A stretch of DNA of 32,000 bases. It comes from Firmicutes bacterium ADurb.Bin248. GTDB lineage: Bacteria > Bacillota > Clostridia > Christensenellales > CAG-138. Where the stretch lies: the NCBI GenBank assembly GCA_002069725.1, contig MWBW01000030.1, positions 1-32,000 on the forward strand, given 5' to 3'. The notes under the pieces were generated by a model. The model saw nothing but the letters and a program-made list of their open reading frames with translations, had not been told where the DNA came from and made no database searches. Position 1 is the first letter of the stretch. Each line of letters starts with the position of its first letter. A program made the position numbers and the translations under genes. Positions 27,407 through 32,000 of the stretch are shown piece after piece.

Positions 27407-27410
<4 letters not shown>
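26334..27410 (+). CDS. GerMN-domain exported protein
   Basis: The 358-residue protein has an N-terminal signal segment (about 12-32); LALSC could lipidate Cys29, though the box is imperfect. The GerMN domain (about 60-140) is recognisable from QVKLFYRLTNEAYLV, AMVRELLSGVPPLANNVSEVIPANTKIVEVSLEGGILYITLSEGF. GerMN domains occur in the spore protein GerM and in actinobacterial LpqB. The remaining 200 residues are unassigned. The ATG overlaps the kinase gene by 32 nt, with GGAGAGGAGG upstream. It ends in a 4-nt ATGA overlap with the next gene. Confidence 0.85.
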
Positions 27411-30913
<3,503 letters not shown>

Positions 30914-30941
30914 AACGCCTCCGACGCGTTGTTTTCCCGTT

Positions 30942-30970
30942 ATTATATGCTTTTTGCGGTTTCGATGCAA
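30942..30970 (-). promoter_or_regulatory. Promoter of murI
   Basis: On the minus strand TATAAT (complement of 30942-30947) has TTGCAT (30965-30970) 17 nt upstream, the same -35 variant as before bfr. Confidence 0.65.
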
Positions 30971-31006
30971 ACTTAAAGAAAAATCGAAATCTTGCGAAAA
31001 AAGGCA

Positions 31007-31035
31007 TTGACATTCCGAATCGGGTTTGCTATTAT
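31007..31035 (+). promoter_or_regulatory. rrn promoter
   Basis: TTGACA (31007-31012) and TATTAT (31030-31035) are 17 nt apart. The preceding 40 bases are A-rich (30971-31003), like an UP element. The start point should be near 31042. The -35 boxes of this promoter and the divergent murI promoter are only about 36 bp apart. Confidence 0.85.
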
Positions 31036-31041
31036 ACAAAA

Positions 31042-31265
31042 GCTGTCGCGCAAGACAAGCGAAACGCGGCGGCCCCGCACCTTGAAAACTATATAGTGCA
31101 AGAAAGAATGACAAGGGAAAAGGAAAGACGAAGGTAATTCGAGGATGACCGAGCGGGTTGGAAGACCCGCAAGGGAGTCGAGTTGATTCTGAGAAGAAGA
31201 GATTCGAGGCCAGAATAAGTAAATGAGCGCACGGAGTCCGGGAGGACGAAGTGTGATCAGGATTT
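31042..31265 (+). ncRNA. rrn leader RNA
   Basis: This is the 5' transcribed leader before 16S rRNA, with no protein gene. GCACCTTGAAAACT (31077-31090) resembles the Firmicute boxA antitermination site. Hairpins such as GCGGGT/ACCCGC (about 31157-31174) and ATTCTG/CAGAAT (about 31185-31216) follow. The region before the mature 16S end should pair with sequence beyond the window for RNase III processing. Confidence 0.75.

Positions 31266-32000
<735 letters not shown>

Overview
The window is GC-rich bacterial chromosome, densely coded and ending inside a 16S rRNA gene. A SpoVT regulator with a sigma-G-like promoter, a DacF-type carboxypeptidase, GerMN-domain proteins, a T-box leader on valS, strong AGGAGG-type ribosome binding sites and the 16S sequence point to a spore-former-derived Clostridia lineage (Firmicutes/Bacillota). 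It is probably one of the high-GC uncultured Oscillospirales or Christensenellales groups; that family-level guess is weak.

Layout. 1-237: 3' end of folD. 277-2375 (minus): feoAB ferrous iron uptake. 2540-3091: spoVT. 3194-4528: a serpin lipoprotein. 4597-6776 (minus): a three-gene module (DUF2975-like membrane protein, small Cro/CI regulator, secreted protein of unknown function) behind one promoter with two matching operator-like sites. 6942-7406 (minus): bacterioferritin. 7511-9727 (minus): nth, obg, yhbY. 9790-12183 (minus): ABC-2 exporter. 12329-13455: DUF421 and DUF4363-like membrane proteins. 13689-16331 (minus): valS behind a T-box leader with a Val GUC specifier. 16639-17511: two small divergent unknown proteins. 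17585-18430 (minus): membrane protein with a degenerate Mrr-like central domain. 18724-22421: nadD-yqeK fusion, rsfS, a lipoprotein, a GNAT enzyme, a P-loop protein and a PNPOx-like protein. 22575-23960 (minus): dacF. 24169-30153: OmpR-type response regulator, histidine kinase, two GerMN-domain proteins and mnmA. 30125-30913 (minus): murI. 31007 to the end: rrn promoter, leader and the first about 735 nt of 16S rRNA.

Most of the content is core housekeeping (iron handling, tRNA charging and modification, ribosome assembly, NAD and cell-wall synthesis). No transposase, phage gene or CRISPR array was seen.

The parts that look least described are: (a) the HTH/DUF2975-like/secreted-protein module with paired operators; (b) the two-component system followed by GerMN proteins, which parallels the actinobacterial MtrAB-LpqB arrangement; (c) a family of short repeats beginning AATTGACAAT that sit directly behind the stop codons of four separate genes; (d) a roughly 290-bp multi-hairpin spacer before a nadD-yqeK fusion that may be translated from a leaderless message; and (e) the membrane-anchored Mrr-like protein.
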